A stretch of DNA of 64,000 bases, from assembly GCA_017744515.1 (NCBI GenBank), contig JAGIBF010000020.1, positions 23,789-87,788 of the forward strand, written 5' to 3'. Position numbers and translations under genes: made by a program. Shown in pieces: positions 18,051 to 26,599 of the stretch. The stretch's first letter is position 1. Every line of letters starts with the position of its first letter. The DNA is from Niastella sp. (lineage in GTDB: Bacteria > Bacteroidota > Bacteroidia > Chitinophagales > Chitinophagaceae). Below the pieces are notes generated by a model. That model saw only the letters and a list, made by a program, of their open reading frames with translations. It ran no database searches and was not told the origin of the DNA.

Positions 18051-18120
18051 CAAGGGTGAGCCGCCCTTTGAGGGCGACCCACCCTTGACTTATACACCCT
18101 TCGACAAGCTCTGGGTGACA
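18051..18120. repeat. Composite palindromic repeat: family B followed by family A
   Basis: Family B (18051-18089) is a long palindrome CAAGGGTG...GCCGCCC-loop-GGGCG...CACCCTTG; family A (18095-18120) has the CTTCGACAAGCTC core. The pair lies between the convergent NUMOD4 and phytase genes and may act as a bidirectional terminator. The same B-then-A order recurs at 20305-20371 and 23479-23540. Confidence 0.85.
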
Positions 18121-18127
18121 ACCTTCA

Positions 18128-19210
18128 CTACTTCATCAGGTCTTCCCAGCGATAATAATGGAATGTTTTGTCGGTGCTCATGGCTACAAACAGCCCTTTG
18201 GGGAATGTAGCGTTCAGGGGCGTGGCCACCACGTCTGAACCATCGCTCTCCAATGTAGACAGGTGTACCGACTTTAACAATATGTGATCGTGGGGGTTGC
18301 CTTTGCTGCCTTCGCGCGAAAAGATGTGGAAGTAGTTGGTTTGCTGATCCGACACCAGTATATAGCCTGTGCTATCTGTGACCGGGTAAATGGAGATGCC
18401 TTCATGGTCCTGTTTAAACCCTTTTCTTCCAAAAACTCCCAATTCTTCATTGCCTTTATCCGGGCTTGCGTAATATTTCCGAACGCCATAGGCTTCATCC
18501 GAATAATAAACATAACCAAGTGCATCATCCACCGCAATTGCTTCGATCTCTTTCTTACCGCTGAACTTACCAAACTTCCGCACGAGTGTTCCTTTCACGA
18601 TGCCCTGGCCGTTGTCTTCCAGCAGGTATTGCCAGAGGTATTCACCGTATTTGGGGCCAGTCTTCCTGCCCACTATTGCGTAAATCTTACCAGCGGGATC
18701 TTTATACATAGCTATTCCCATTAAATCCCTGTACTCTGCGCCCGTCTCGCCAATAAACACTTCGATACCACCTCCATCGACAGGTTTCATATCAGGCAGT
18801 GAAAAGATGCGCAGCTTGTGTGTGAAACGTTCTGTTACTACCGCAATATCTGTTGGCTTTCCTTGCAGGCTGAGGCCATATTCAATGTCCACATTGTTGG
18901 GACGTTGCAGGTTGCGCACCACTTTGTCCTGCACTATTTTTCCCTGCAGATCGAATACGTACAGGGTGCCGTCCTGGTCTTTGTCTGTGCCCAACACAAG
19001 GCTGGCGGCAGGATTGGCCCGGTTAATCCAAATAGCCGGATCATCTGTATCATGGCGTACCGTATCGGTGATAATGACCGGCTTGATAATATCAGGGGTG
19101 TTTTTCCCATTGAGGGCCGCCGTTGGCCGGCAGGCAGCATATACTATCAAGAGTACTATAATTATAATCGCAGTAGGGTTTCGCATGTGTGTAATTAATT
19201 GCTTTATCAT
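18128..19210 (-). CDS. Beta-propeller 3-phytase, lipoprotein
   Basis: A 360-residue protein of the beta-propeller phytase family, which releases phosphate from calcium-phytate. Family landmarks are DTVRHDTDDPAIW (about 48-60), LQRPNNVDIEYG, EVFIGETGAEYRDLMGIAMY, FGKFSGKKEIEAIAVDDALGYVYYSDEAYGVRKY and DHEGISIY, which together provide the acidic calcium-binding pockets. A lipobox (LLIVYAAC, Cys27) suggests anchoring in a membrane, probably facing the periplasm or the surface. An alternative start eight codons later (MRNPTA) would still keep the lipobox. Its ATG shares one base with the TAA of the upstream lipoprotein gene (TAATG), indicating translational coupling. It is the last gene of a receptor-lipoprotein-phytase operon. 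Confidence 0.93.
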   Translation of the reverse strand: MIKQLITHMRNPTAIIIIVLLIVYAACRPTAALNGKNTPDIIKPVIITDTVRHDTDDPAIWINRANPAASLVLGTDKDQDGTLYVFDLQGKIVQDKVVRNLQRPNNVDIEYGLSLQGKPTDIAVVTERFTHKLRIFSLPDMKPVDGGGIEVFIGETGAEYRDLMGIAMYKDPAGKIYAIVGRKTGPKYGEYLWQYLLEDNGQGIVKGTLVRKFGKFSGKKEIEAIAVDDALGYVYYSDEAYGVRKYYASPDKGNEELGVFGRKGFKQDHEGISIYPVTDSTGYILVSDQQTNYFHIFSREGSKGNPHDHILLKSVHLSTLESDGSDVVATPLNATFPKGLFVAMSTDKTFHYYRWEDLMK

Positions 19211-20244
19211 TATTTTTCGAGGGTAAGTATGATGGCGTCGGTTTCGTCATCATCGAATTCGCCTTCCAGCTCGATGGTGAGTTTACCACCAACGATCTTG
19301 AAAGAACCAGCATATACAAACTCCCTGAAGGAACCATTGTCCAGTTCCAGGGTTTCGCCAAATTCAATGTCGCCTTCCAGCTCATCGTCTGTAAGGTCTT
19401 CAATCTCTGCTTCAATCTCTATTACCTTGTTCTCCGTTTTGGGAGAGCCGCAATCATCGATCACTTCGGTTTCTTTCAACACTACAATTGCTTTTACTTC
19501 CTCAAATTCAAACTCCAAAATAATCTCTTTCACGTCAGCAGCTTTGAGGTCTTTGATATCTTCATTGATAAGGCCAAAGAGTTGTTTAAAGCTTGCAAAC
19601 TCCGTTGGGTTTGCAATATCCAGCTCCCACTCACCATAGATACCTTCATCATCCTGTACCTGGTAAGTGAATTCAGCTGTTTTATTTACCTGTACGTTGC
19701 TGTTATTGGCACTGATACCCGTAAGCTGAATGGTAAGTTCTCTTTTACCGGTATTGAATACATTGTCATCGAACAGGTCTTCATCTACTTCAAATTCAAT
19801 TTCCACCTCTTCCACGCCCGCCGGGAAAGTAACAGTGCCTGTTCCTGTATTTACGTCAAAGGTCATCGGAACATCGATTCCTTCATCTGCAGAAGTGGTG
19901 CAATCGTCTATTTCGTAGAAGGCTTCCGCATCTTTAATATAATCGGACAGTTTTGAGAAGCCTTCAAAATCTGTCACCTTAAAATTAACTGTTACCGCCG
20001 TTTTGAGTGGCTCAACTTTACCTCCCAATTCTTTACCGGAGGAGTCGACCCTGTCGGCCAGGGTGATCTTGAAGCTAAATGCATCTTCGTCTTCCAGGCC
20101 ACCGTCGCCTTCATCGGACAGTACTACTATTTGAGGGAATTGACTTGCAGACAAGGGTGTCAGCAGGTCGTCGTTTTCTTTATCGCAGGCTGTTGTACTC
20201 AACAGGGCAGCCAGTACAGATAATTTTATCCATGACTTGTTCAT
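19210..20244 (-). CDS. Acidic lipoprotein of unknown function in the phytase operon
   Basis: A 344-residue protein from ATG 20244, where the signal peptide MNKSWIKLSVLAALLSTTAC starts; Cys20 follows a lipobox. The mature part is very rich in Asp and Glu (for example EEVEIEFEVDEDLFDD and DLTDDELEGDIEFGETLELD). Residues ~90-190 resemble a Calx-beta-type strand pattern (FPAGVEEVEIEFEVDEDLFDDN, then RELTIQLTGISANNSNVQ and FTYQVQDDEG). I do not recognise a named family for the C-terminal half. Its place between a TonB-dependent receptor and a phytase, with one-base overlap to the latter, suggests a surface or periplasmic partner that binds calcium or calcium-phytate; this is inference from position and charge. 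Confidence 0.75.
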   Translation of the reverse strand: MNKSWIKLSVLAALLSTTACDKENDDLLTPLSASQFPQIVVLSDEGDGGLEDEDAFSFKITLADRVDSSGKELGGKVEPLKTAVTVNFKVTDFEGFSKLSDYIKDAEAFYEIDDCTTSADEGIDVPMTFDVNTGTGTVTFPAGVEEVEIEFEVDEDLFDDNVFNTGKRELTIQLTGISANNSNVQVNKTAEFTYQVQDDEGIYGEWELDIANPTEFASFKQLFGLINEDIKDLKAADVKEIILEFEFEEVKAIVVLKETEVIDDCGSPKTENKVIEIEAEIEDLTDDELEGDIEFGETLELDNGSFREFVYAGSFKIVGGKLTIELEGEFDDDETDAIILTLEK

Positions 20245-20304
20245 AATGAGTTCAAAAGTTGAAAGGTTAATAAGTTGAAAAGGAATAAAGCAAGTCCTTC
20301 TTCG

Positions 20305-20371
20305 AGGGTGAGCCGCCCTTGGAGGGCGACCCACCCTCTGTGGGAAAGGCTTCGACAGGCTCAGTCTGACA
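20305..20371. repeat. Composite palindromic repeat B+A inside the phytase operon
   Basis: Family B 20305-20337 and family A 20348-20371 lie between the receptor stop (20376) and the lipoprotein start (20244), so inside the presumed transcript. Such a hairpin could lower expression of the downstream genes or protect the upstream mRNA. Confidence 0.8.
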
Positions 20372-20375
20372 TCGA

Positions 20376-23102
20376 CTACCAATCGAATTTTACACCGAAG
20401 CGGCCCCATTGCTGGTAGTATTCGCGCTGGATCAGCTGATCCTTCGTGGCCATGTATCTTTCGAATGGCTGGTTGGTAATGTTGAGGACCTCGGCAAACA
20501 GGCGCCAATGTTTGTTGAAGGCGTAGCCTGCACTGAAGTCAACTTGTACCCTGTCTTTCACGAAGATGTCTTCTTCTTTGGTGCCGCCTACTTCGCTGAG
20601 GTACTCACCGTTGAAGTTGAAGGAAACGCGGGCGTTGAACTTCTTACGCTCGAAAGCCAGCGATAGGTTACCTACGTGCGTAGCTTGTCCGGGCAGGCGC
20701 AGCTTTTCTTTTGCGTTGGGATCGGCCGCATCAGCTGTGCGGCTTTGCAGGGTAGCTGCAGAGTGTGCGTATGTGTAGTTGAGGTATAAGCTAAAGTATT
20801 TCAGTGCGCCGGGCAGGAAGCTCAGGTTGTTCTGGAAAGCTACTTCAAAGCCCGTTACATTGGCTGTATTGCCGTTCTGTGCCTGGATCACATCGATGCT
20901 GTTGATATATGGTGTGCCCGTCAGGGGATATGGGCTGTTGAACAATACGCGGCGATAGATGAAATCATTCAACCGTTTGTAGAAGAAGCCGCCTGATAGT
21001 ACACCTACGTTTCCAAAGTAATGTTCGCCTAACAGGTCGAGGTTGAAGGCACTAACTGGCTTCAGTGCTGCGTTGCCCGCTGTAGCGACTTCATCTTCGC
21101 GGTTGATCTCCTGTGCAGGAATGATTTCACTGAAGTTTGGTCTTGCATAGGAGAAGGTAGCTGCAGCACGCAGGTTCGTAAAACGGCTCAATTGATAGCG
21201 TACGTTGGCCTGTGGTAGCAGATAGTCGTAATTGCTGCTGCCAGATACCGGCACGATCTCCTGCAGATCTCCCGCGCCATCGATCACTACATCTTTGGAA
21301 TTGTAACTAACTTTCGTTCTCTCATAACGCAATCCTGCTACTACGGTCAGCTTTTTAAATTGCTGCTTTGCCATCAGGTATGCAGCGATCACATCTTCTT
21401 TGGCATCGTAGGCTTCCAACGCCTCGTCGATCGCTTTGTCTTCAAGTGATGCTTCAAATTCTGAAGGGTTTGCGTTGAAGTAGCGAATGAAGGATGTAAC
21501 ATTCAGGGGCCTTCCCAGTGTATAGTTGCCATCGAGGAATTTCTTCTTTATGTTGTCTTCGTCAAATTCGTCGAGGGTGGGCACATCGGCAATTGCGCCA
21601 TAATAATCCTGGGTAATGGCATAGCTCTTCTTCTTGCTGCGGAACTTGGCTCCTACTTTAATAAGGCCATTGTTGTTGTTGAGCTTGTAGGGTATGCCCA
21701 GGTCGAATTTGGCAGTCAGGTTGCGGTCTTTGGCAAGTGTGTGCCCAAAGCCTGCTTCGTCAAATTCGTATGCGAAATTGTCTGTGTAGCCATCGGCAAT
21801 GATGGAAGGATATTTCGGATTTCCGTACGTGAGCGTAGAAGGAATGCCACCAATGAAAACTACTTCATTGTCGTAGGGTGTATTCTGGCGGCCCATGGAA
21901 TACTGTGCTTCATAGTTCAGGAAGAACTTACTGAAGGTGTGTTTGGCACCCAGGTTAATCGTGGTGATCGATTGGGCTTCAAAGCGGTCTTTGGTAGCTT
22001 TTTCTATTTCGTCATCTTCCGGAACGAATTTGGTGGCTCTTCTCCATTCGCGATCGGTAAAGCGGCTGTACAAAGCACGTAAATACACTTCATGACGTGG
22101 GTTGAATTTGTAATCGAATGTACCGCTTAAGCCGAGGCGCGTGCGGGTAAGTTCATAATCACGGAGTTCTACTTCATTGTCCTGTGGGGACCTTTCTACG
22201 TTGTCGGAGCCGAGGTCGTTGTGGTAATAGCTGCTGTTGAGCATCACGCCCAACTTTTCCTGTTTACCCAGTCGCTGTGCATATTGTAATTGTCCCTGGA
22301 TATTACCACGGCGCATCAGTTGGTTGTATCCTCCGGCTACGGAAGCGTTGATGCGGGGTACTTTGGATTGTGCAGTACGGGTGATCAGGTTTACAGAGCC
22401 GCCTACTGCATCTCCATCCATATCAGGCGTTAGGGATTTACTTACTTCAATGGAAGCAAGCTGGTCTGCAGGGATCGCGTCGAGTGCTACAAAACGTACG
22501 TCGGCTTCCGGGGAAGGTATTTGTTCGCCATTAACGCTCACGTTGGTGAACTGTGGCGCGAGGCCACGTACAAACACGTAGCGGCCTTCGCCCTGGTCGC
22601 GCTCAATGTTTACGCCGGGCACACGCTGTAATGCTTCTGCGGCATTGGGATCGGGAAAACGGCCTATCTGGTCGGCGGCTACTACGTTCTTAATGTTATC
22701 GGCATTCTTTTGCTGGTTGAGTGCTTTGGCCTGGCCCTGGAGCAAACCCATCACAACAACACTGCTTAAGCGGGAGTAAGTGCTCGACAAGCCAATGTTC
22801 AAGGAACGGGTCTCATGGCTCTTTATGTTTAAAGCGATCGTCGTGTCGCGGTAGCCAAGGTAACGAACAACCAGCTGGCGATCGCCGGGCTGGGCATACA
22901 GGAGAAACTCTCCGTTGACATCTGTAACGGTGGTATTATTTGCGCCCGACAAAGTGATGGTTGCCCCGGTGAGGACTTCCTTATTCACCGCGTCGGTGAT
23001 CTTTCCTTTAATAATTGCCTGCTGTGCCCATGCTCCCGTACCAAGGGTAAGCAGTATACAGCAGGTGATCCATTTAGTTAGCATAATTTGGTTTTTGTTC
23101 AT
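20376..23102 (-). CDS. TonB-dependent outer-membrane receptor of the phytase operon
   Basis: A 908-residue receptor. After a signal peptide (LTKWITCCILLTLGTGAWAQ) comes a carboxypeptidase-regulatory-like domain (about 28-115: IKGKITDAVNKEVLTGATITL ... YLGYRDT), then a plug domain (FPDPNAAEALQRVPGVNIERDQGEGRYVFVRG, about 165-290) and a ~600-residue barrel ending in FGVKFDW with terminal Trp. The plug resembles the TonB-dependent receptors of the Xanthomonas/Caulobacter type rather than SusC, and there is no SusD gene. With a phytase lipoprotein in the same operon, uptake of inositol phosphates or released metal complexes is a reasonable hypothesis. Start at 23102; a Met six residues later is an alternative. 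The operon reads 23102 to 18128. Confidence 0.92.
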   Translation of the reverse strand: MNKNQIMLTKWITCCILLTLGTGAWAQQAIIKGKITDAVNKEVLTGATITLSGANNTTVTDVNGEFLLYAQPGDRQLVVRYLGYRDTTIALNIKSHETRSLNIGLSSTYSRLSSVVVMGLLQGQAKALNQQKNADNIKNVVAADQIGRFPDPNAAEALQRVPGVNIERDQGEGRYVFVRGLAPQFTNVSVNGEQIPSPEADVRFVALDAIPADQLASIEVSKSLTPDMDGDAVGGSVNLITRTAQSKVPRINASVAGGYNQLMRRGNIQGQLQYAQRLGKQEKLGVMLNSSYYHNDLGSDNVERSPQDNEVELRDYELTRTRLGLSGTFDYKFNPRHEVYLRALYSRFTDREWRRATKFVPEDDEIEKATKDRFEAQSITTINLGAKHTFSKFFLNYEAQYSMGRQNTPYDNEVVFIGGIPSTLTYGNPKYPSIIADGYTDNFAYEFDEAGFGHTLAKDRNLTAKFDLGIPYKLNNNNGLIKVGAKFRSKKKSYAITQDYYGAIADVPTLDEFDEDNIKKKFLDGNYTLGRPLNVTSFIRYFNANPSEFEASLEDKAIDEALEAYDAKEDVIAAYLMAKQQFKKLTVVAGLRYERTKVSYNSKDVVIDGAGDLQEIVPVSGSSNYDYLLPQANVRYQLSRFTNLRAAATFSYARPNFSEIIPAQEINREDEVATAGNAALKPVSAFNLDLLGEHYFGNVGVLSGGFFYKRLNDFIYRRVLFNSPYPLTGTPYINSIDVIQAQNGNTANVTGFEVAFQNNLSFLPGALKYFSLYLNYTYAHSAATLQSRTADAADPNAKEKLRLPGQATHVGNLSLAFERKKFNARVSFNFNGEYLSEVGGTKEEDIFVKDRVQVDFSAGYAFNKHWRLFAEVLNITNQPFERYMATKDQLIQREYYQQWGRFGVKFDW

Positions 23103-23144
23103 GGCGCAAATTTGATCGCTGCGCCCCGGGAACAGTAAAAACCG

Positions 23145-23192
23145 GCGTGAACAAAAGGGCTACAGGCGTTTCTACAGCGTGAACAAAGGGGC
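23145..23192 (-). promoter_or_regulatory. Direct repeat pair upstream of the phytase operon (candidate regulator site)
   Basis: GCGTGAACAAAAGGGC (23145-23160) and GCGTGAACAAAGGGGC (23177-23192) are near-identical and 32 bp apart, about three helical turns. They lie 43-90 bp before the receptor start. On the coding strand they read TTTGTTCACGC. This spacing suits a dimeric activator, but no regulator is assigned. Confidence 0.45.
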
Positions 23193-23388
23193 AACAAAGC
23201 CGTTACAAAATGCAGTAAGCAATTTGTGCTCAATTAGTTGAGTAACGCAAAAACAGCCATTAAGTAATTGTTACGGGAATATTAAGGCAATGTTGTGTGA
23301 TCGTTTGTTACGTTACAGTTGGCAGAAGCGACACTTTCTTTTTGCATTGAAAGTGAAAGGTGTCACCTCTTTTGGAATAGTTTTTTTA

Positions 23389-23440
23389 GACCTTACAGGT
23401 TGGCCAGGCTGGAGCCTTCACACAAACCTGTCAGGTCTTG
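23389..23440. repeat. Dispersed family D inverted repeat, diverged copy
   Basis: AGACCTTACAGGTT and AACCTGTCAGGTCT flank a loop, as at 15284-15338. It lies in the 437-bp gap between the phytase-operon receptor and the TPR-LuxR gene; that gap otherwise holds the direct repeats at 23145-23192 and the composite repeat at 23479-23540. Confidence 0.65.
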
Positions 23441-23478
23441 AAGGGCGGGGTGAGGTGTCTCCTCTTGTGAATGCCTTC

Positions 23479-23540
23479 AGGGTGAGCCGCCTTTTGAGGG
23501 CGATCCACTCTGCGATGCTTCGACAGGCTCAGCCTGACAC
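23479..23540. repeat. Composite palindromic repeat B+A after the TPR-LuxR gene
   Basis: A worn family B copy (23479-23511) and a well-kept family A copy (23516-23540) in the same order as at 18051 and 20305. The last base of the element touches the stop codon of the TPR-LuxR gene. Confidence 0.8.
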
Positions 23541-25171
23541 TATAATCCTTGAATAAATGTGGTGAGGGATTCGCCTTCGGCGAGGTTGAGTTTTTTGCGG
23601 AGGCGGTAGCGGGCAACGCGGAGGCTATCCTGGGAGATGCCGAGCAGGGTGGCCATGTCGCCTGAACTCAGGTTCATACGCAGCAGGGCAACAAGGCGCA
23701 GTTCGGCAGGCGTGAGGCTATCGGCGTGGTGTTTCAGGTTGGTAAAGAATGTCTGGTGTACCTGATCGAAGATCGCCCTGAAATCATCCCAATAATTATC
23801 CTGGCTAAAGCTGAGGCTGATCTTTTGTACCAACTGGCGTAGCTGCTTTTTCTGGTCGCGCTTATCGTCTTCGGCAATCTCATGGAGTTTGCTTCGCAGT
23901 TCTTCCAGCAGCTGGTTCTTTTGGATCAGGTGAAGGGTGTGGGCAGAGAGTTCCTTACTGCGCACTTCCAACTCTGTTTTCAGCTTTTCTTCTTCGAGTT
24001 GTTTGTTCCGGATCTCCGCCTGCATGAGGTCCTTGCCTTTTTCATAGATATCCTTGTTCTGCTCATTGAGTGCTTTTTCATTCCTGATCCTGAGCCGCTG
24101 GCGGCTGATGACCACGCTTCCCAAGACGATCAACAGCCCTACCACCAACGCAATGGCCACTATGATAATTATGTTTTGTCTTCGCTGGATGGTGAGCCGG
24201 GCCAGCTCGTTGTTTTTCTTTTCTACTTCATATACTGTCTCCAGGAAAGCGATCTGCTGGTTGTTGGTGGCCGCATAGATCGTTTCTACCAAACTCCGGG
24301 ATAATTCATTGTAATGGTAGGCGCTGTCATATTTTCTCATCAGCTCAAAGCCTCTTGCCATATCGCGGCAGGCGCTGGCCAGCTGGTATTGGGTTTGGGT
24401 GTTTTGGGCCAATTGCAAAGCCTGCCGGGTATACACCAGTCCTTCTTCGTAATGTCCCGTTTTGCGGTACACATCTCCAAGGTTGTTCAATATTTCGATC
24501 TGGGCAATGGCATCATCGTTCTGCCGGTTGATGGCCAATGCTTTCTCAAAGCAAAGACGGGCGGAATCAAACCGGGAATAGTCCTCGAGGATGCTACCCA
24601 TGTTCTCGAATATTTTGGCCATGCCGACACTGTCACGCAGTTCATGATAAAGGGCCAGGGCTTTTTGCTGGTATTGATAGGCTGTGTCGTACATCAGCTT
24701 TTTTTCATACCAGTGTCCCATGTTGCCGTAGGTAAGTGCCTGTCCTTTTTTGTCTCTGCGGTCAACATTGATCTGCAGGGCAGCTGCAAACTGATGGCCC
24801 GCCAGCTCAATCTGCTTGTTGGAATGATATACCGTACCCAGGTAGTTGAGGGTGGCTGCCAGCCTGTCGGATTGATTCAGTGACCGGAAAAGTTTCTCGG
24901 CTTGCAGGAGGTGATCAATGGATTGGGTGAAGTTGCTGTAATTATAGAATACGTGTCCTATTTGTTGCAGGCAGATGGCTTCTACCAGCAGGTCGTTCTT
25001 TTCCCTGGCTGTGGACATCAGCTCTTTCAATATAATATAGGCAGAGTCGGGCTGGCGCTTGGCCAGCAGTTCCGTTTGTTCTAAAGTAAACAGCCATTGT
25101 TTTTGCTGTGCTGCAGCAGTTCCGGTTAACAATAGCAATAGTAAACGCAATAGCAGGGAGGGTGTACGCAT
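23540..25171 (-). CDS. TPR-containing membrane-bound LuxR-type transcription regulator
   Basis: A 543-residue protein with a signal peptide (MRTPSLLLRLLLLLLTGTAAAQ), about six tetratricopeptide repeats (residues ~40-310), one membrane helix (~332-354, IIIIVAIALVVGLLIVLGSVVIS), a long coiled coil (~358-440) and a C-terminal LuxR-type helix-turn-helix (~479-525: LTPAELRLVALLRMNLSSGDMATLLGISQDSLRVARYRLRKKL). This build, with TPRs outside and the DNA-binding part inside the cytoplasm, is characteristic of Bacteroidota. The signal it senses is unknown. It lies just upstream of, and in the same direction as, the phytase operon, so that operon is a possible target, but separation by 437 bp and repeats argues for independent transcription. 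Confidence 0.88.
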   Translation of the reverse strand: MRTPSLLLRLLLLLLTGTAAAQQKQWLFTLEQTELLAKRQPDSAYIILKELMSTAREKNDLLVEAICLQQIGHVFYNYSNFTQSIDHLLQAEKLFRSLNQSDRLAATLNYLGTVYHSNKQIELAGHQFAAALQINVDRRDKKGQALTYGNMGHWYEKKLMYDTAYQYQQKALALYHELRDSVGMAKIFENMGSILEDYSRFDSARLCFEKALAINRQNDDAIAQIEILNNLGDVYRKTGHYEEGLVYTRQALQLAQNTQTQYQLASACRDMARGFELMRKYDSAYHYNELSRSLVETIYAATNNQQIAFLETVYEVEKKNNELARLTIQRRQNIIIIVAIALVVGLLIVLGSVVISRQRLRIRNEKALNEQNKDIYEKGKDLMQAEIRNKQLEEEKLKTELEVRSKELSAHTLHLIQKNQLLEELRSKLHEIAEDDKRDQKKQLRQLVQKISLSFSQDNYWDDFRAIFDQVHQTFFTNLKHHADSLTPAELRLVALLRMNLSSGDMATLLGISQDSLRVARYRLRKKLNLAEGESLTTFIQGL

Positions 25172-25304
25172 TCGGCTGCTAAAGTAAGCTGCTACCGGGG
25201 TGTTTATAATTCCTTAACGCAAACTTAATAAAGGGCTGAAGCCGTCTTGCATGACGGATTAAAATATACGTGGATAAGGCCGGGGATTTTCGGTATATTA
25301 GGTT

Positions 25305-26012
25305 ATGAGAAAATTCTACCAACACTGCACGCTGCTGCTGTTATTCATGCTATTGTATCACCTGCCCGGTATTTCCCAAAATCAAATGACCTTAGCTGAC
25401 CGCGAAGGCTCCAATCTTTCTCAATTTGAAAGGACGCTCAGTGGCCGCCCGGTAATGGAGTTTGGCGCAGACATCAAGGGTACTGCGTTTTACAGCAATG
25501 ACTGGACTCCCGGAATCGTGCTGTTCCAACAAGGTCAGGCTGCCAATGGTTTACCGCTGCGTTTCAATGTGTATAATAACAAGGTATACTTCCAGCGGGA
25601 AGGGGCTCAGCTGGAATTTACTGCTCCGGTGAAAGCTTTCTGGCTGGGTACAGATACCAACACGGCTGTGCTGTTCCGTAACGGGTATACTCCCATCGAT
25701 AAAAACACCACTGAGACATTTTATGAAGTGCTGGCCAAAGGTCCTGTGCAGTTGCTGAAGCTGCGGCAAAAGGAGGTACGCGAATTCTCTCAGCTGAATG
25801 CTCCTAAAGAAAAGCAGTTTGAGGATATTGAAACGTTGTATGTGTTCCTGCCTAATTACCGCATTGAAAGGATCAAAAGGAATAAGAATGATATTTTGAA
25901 GGCGCTGCCGGAGCATGCTGAGGCGATCAATAAGATACTGGAAGGGAAGAAGGTTAATCTAAAGAGTGAAGAGGGGTTGGTTATGTTGTTTAATGAGTTG
26001 AATAAACTTTAA
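25305..26012 (+). CDS. Exported protein of unknown function
   Basis: A 235-residue protein with a signal peptide (MRKFYQHCTLLLLFMLLYHLPGISQ). The mature protein is mixed alpha/beta, with no Cys after the leader and no membrane helix. Features include LSGRPVMEFGADIKGTAFYSNDW, repeated short beta-type segments and a charged C-terminal third (RIERIKRNKNDILKALPEHAEAINKILEGKKVNL). I recognise no family beyond a general likeness to small secreted Bacteroidota proteins. It is divergent from the TPR-LuxR gene (133 bp between starts, where I see no clear regulatory motif) and ends next to a family B palindrome. Confidence 0.75.
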   Translation: MRKFYQHCTLLLLFMLLYHLPGISQNQMTLADREGSNLSQFERTLSGRPVMEFGADIKGTAFYSNDWTPGIVLFQQGQAANGLPLRFNVYNNKVYFQREGAQLEFTAPVKAFWLGTDTNTAVLFRNGYTPIDKNTTETFYEVLAKGPVQLLKLRQKEVREFSQLNAPKEKQFEDIETLYVFLPNYRIERIKRNKNDILKALPEHAEAINKILEGKKVNLKSEEGLVMLFNELNKL

Positions 26013-26016
26013 AACA

Positions 26017-26059
26017 GCGTCAGGGTGAGCCGCCCTGGAGGGCGACCCACCCTGACGTT
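26017..26059. repeat. Family B palindrome as bidirectional terminator
   Basis: GCGTCAGGGTG...GCCGCCC, a four-base loop, then GGGCG...CACCCTGACG, between the convergent genes ending at 26012 and 26063. The stem can exceed 15 bp. This copy is not accompanied by a family A element. Confidence 0.8.
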
Positions 26060-26062
26060 AAA

Positions 26063-26584
26063 CTATCGTATCAAGGCGGCGTAGATATTGTTATTGTTGT
26101 AGCGGGATGGGGTTTCTCCGATCTTTTCGATGGTTGTGAATTGAAGTTTTTCGAATAGTTGTTTCAATCTTATAAAGCTCAATGGCCAGGGCACCCATTG
26201 ATTGGCTCTGTCCGTATCGTATTCTACGATAAGGAAAGCTCCTCCTTCTTTCATCGTGTGTTGCATCTTATCAAGAAAGTTATACTGGTCTTTTACGTAG
26301 TGTAAGGAATTGGCCATCAGTATGCCGTTCAGCTCCGGAAGCTGTAGTTCATCGTTTATAAAATCGGCTTGTATTGTTTTAAGGGATATGTCTACTCTCG
26401 TTTTAATCTGTTGCAGGCCGGTGGCGCTTTTGTCGATTGCATAGATCGTGCTTTGCTTTCCGATGAGGTGTGAGAGTGCCGTTGTAAAAAGGCCTGTACC
26501 CGCACCGAGATCGGCCCAGGATTGTGGTGTTGTGGCATCGAGGTGTGGTGTACTGATGAGTTGGATTGCCTGCTTAAGTTCCAT
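26063..26584 (-). CDS. Class I SAM-dependent methyltransferase
   Basis: A 173-residue cytoplasmic protein with a Rossmann-type SAM-binding fold. Motif I is WADLGAGTGLFT (about residues 23-34), the acidic residue of motif II is in IYAIDKS, motif III-like IQADFIND follows, and GILMANSLHYVKDQ plus GGAFLIVEYD form the later strands. It is shorter than most small-molecule methyltransferases, so only the core fold with a small cap is present. Substrate not identifiable. It is convergent with the unknown exported gene and no operon partner is visible. Confidence 0.88.
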   Translation of the reverse strand: MELKQAIQLISTPHLDATTPQSWADLGAGTGLFTTALSHLIGKQSTIYAIDKSATGLQQIKTRVDISLKTIQADFINDELQLPELNGILMANSLHYVKDQYNFLDKMQHTMKEGGAFLIVEYDTDRANQWVPWPLSFIRLKQLFEKLQFTTIEKIGETPSRYNNNNIYAALIR

Positions 26585-26599
26585 GCTACAAAACTATTG

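Noticed and set aside
20245..20508. 88-residue N-terminal extension of the phytase-operon lipoprotein
   Set aside because: It runs through a palindromic repeat and into the receptor gene; the lipoprotein leader begins at 20244.
23290..23556. 88-codon plus-strand frame downstream of the TPR-LuxR gene
   Set aside because: Consists mainly of dispersed repeats D, B and A.
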